Under the pieces are notes generated by a model. That model searched no databases. It was given only the letters and a program-made list of their open reading frames with translations, and had not been told where the DNA came from. The position numbers and the translations under genes are program-made. A DNA stretch of 6,756 nt from Patescibacteria group bacterium (GTDB taxonomy: Bacteria; Patescibacteriota; Patescibacteriia; UBA1558; GWA2-36-10), in NCBI GenBank assembly GCA_030917205.1, contig JAUPVE010000038.1:1-6756 (forward strand), in the 5' to 3' direction. This document shows, one piece after another, positions 6,235 through 6,756 of the stretch; position 1 is the first letter of the stretch, and every line of letters begins with the position of its first letter.

Positions 6235-6651
6235 ATGGCTAATCCGAAAATACTATTTGTTGATGATGATAATTTTTTGCGCAAGGTCTATGAGGCTGAG
6301 CTCAAAGAAAAGAATTTTGATGTGATATTGGCCCAAGATGGTGAAGAGGGCTTGGAAAAGGCACAGCTTGATGATCCTGATTTGATCATTTTGGATATGA
6401 TCATGCCCAAGAAAAGTGGCTTTGAAGTACTGACTGAGCTACAAAGAAATCCCAAAACTAGAAATATTCCAGTCATCATCTTATCCAACCTTGGTCAGGA
6501 AGATGATAAGAAAAAAGGCGTAGATCTAGGAGCAGTAGATTATCTGATCAAAGACAATATCACCTTGGGTATACTAGTAGAAAAAATAAATCAATATTTG
6601 AATTCTAAAACTCAAAGTAAGCAAGCCAAAATTAATTCAGACAAAATATAA
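6235..6651 (+). CDS. CheY-like single-domain response regulator
   Basis: The 138-residue protein is a stand-alone receiver with no DNA-binding or enzymatic output domain, so it probably signals by protein-protein contact. Active-site residues are all present: acidic cluster Asp10-Asp11-Asp12 (FVDDDN), phospho-acceptor Asp54 (LIILDMIMPKKSG; codon 6394-6396), Ser84 (IILSNLG) in the Thr/Ser position and Lys106 (YLIKD). Residues 123-138 are a polar tail beyond the receiver fold. It follows the kinase with a 2-nt gap (TAAATATG, 6230-6237), so His46 of that kinase is the likely phosphate donor. The next gene looks like a pilus ATPase, so a PilG/PilH-like role is plausible but not proven; the target is not identifiable from sequence. 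Confidence 0.93.
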   Translation: MANPKILFVDDDNFLRKVYEAELKEKNFDVILAQDGEEGLEKAQLDDPDLIILDMIMPKKSGFEVLTELQRNPKTRNIPVIILSNLGQEDDKKKGVDLGAVDYLIKDNITLGILVEKINQYLNSKTQSKQAKINSDKI

Positions 6652-6653
6652 TT

Positions 6654-6756
6654 ATGGCCATAGTGACTGACGAAAAAATATACCAAATCATAAGCAAGTA
6701 TGGTTTGATCAAGCCGGACGTTTTGGATACGGCTCTCAAAGCCGCGCAAGAGAAAA
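6654..6756 (+). CDS. Probable PilB/GspE-type pilus assembly ATPase, N-terminal 34 codons, cut by right edge
   Basis: Only 34 codons are visible, starting at ATG 6654, 2 nt after the receiver stop (TAATTATG, 6649-6656). The segment DEKIYQIISKYGLIKPDVLD (6-25), then TALKAAQEK, resembles the start of the GspE/MshE N-terminal domain of PilB-type ATPases, where a short helix, a 'GLI' turn and an 'L..AL..A' helix recur. These proteins hydrolyse ATP at the inner membrane to drive pilin polymerisation. No Walker motif is in the window, so the identification rests on this short match and on the fit with a chemosensory operon of Pil-Chp type. A different protein with a helical N-terminus is possible. 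Confidence 0.55.
   Translation, partial: MAIVTDEKIYQIISKYGLIKPDVLDTALKAAQEK

Noticed and set aside
6235..6651. Naming the receiver cheY or pilG
   Set aside because: The receiver fold is certain, but no output target or flagellar/pilus-specific motif is visible in it.
1..6756. UGA recoding as in Gracilibacteria or SR1
   Set aside because: All reading frames stay open without reading TGA, and the five complete genes end in TAA or TAG. No support for an altered code is seen, although absence of TGA stops in five genes is weak evidence either way.

Overview
The window looks like a piece of an AT-rich bacterial genome of the Patescibacteria (CPR) type, probably Parcubacteria-like. This is an inference from four things: a polytopic O-antigen-ligase-family protein carrying a C-terminal TPR region, a compact chemosensory set joined directly to a PilB/GspE-like ATPase, tight 2-nt gene spacing, and start sites without usable Shine-Dalgarno sequences. 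No marker gene fixes the lineage. The standard code (table 11) suffices: no reading frame needs TGA read as an amino acid.

Layout. Positions 1-774 (minus strand) hold the N-terminal 258 codons of a polyprenyl glycosylphosphotransferase, the enzyme type that starts a lipid-linked glycan; its catalytic domain lies beyond the left edge. A 74-bp gap (775-848) carries back-to-back promoters whose -10 boxes overlap. Positions 849-3014 (plus) encode a 721-residue membrane glycan ligase/polymerase with an extracytoplasmic TPR tail. A rho-independent hairpin (3037-3072) ends that unit, and an extended -10 promoter (3087-3092) immediately follows.

From 3128 to the right edge runs one operon: a transmembrane receptor with no sensory domain (3128-4270), a CheW-like adaptor (4273-4689), a CheA-type histidine kinase (4682-6232), a stand-alone CheY-like receiver (6235-6651) and the first 34 codons of a probable PilB/GspE ATPase (6654 onward). 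The signal path implied is receptor, then CheW and CheA, then phosphotransfer from His46 of CheA to Asp54 of the receiver. Because the next gene resembles a pilus motor ATPase, the output is more likely type IV pilus activity (Pil-Chp-like) than flagellar rotation.

Most noteworthy: the receptor hairpin tip is strongly diverged and one residue shorter than the canonical tip, and the CheW partner has lost the Arg of its NLRG motif, suggesting a co-diverged array interface. The window has no methylation enzymes (CheR/CheB). Three of the four operon junctions use the same stop-start arrangement, TAA-two bases-ATG. No tRNA, rRNA, CRISPR array, insertion sequence or gene-free stretch over 300 bases was seen.
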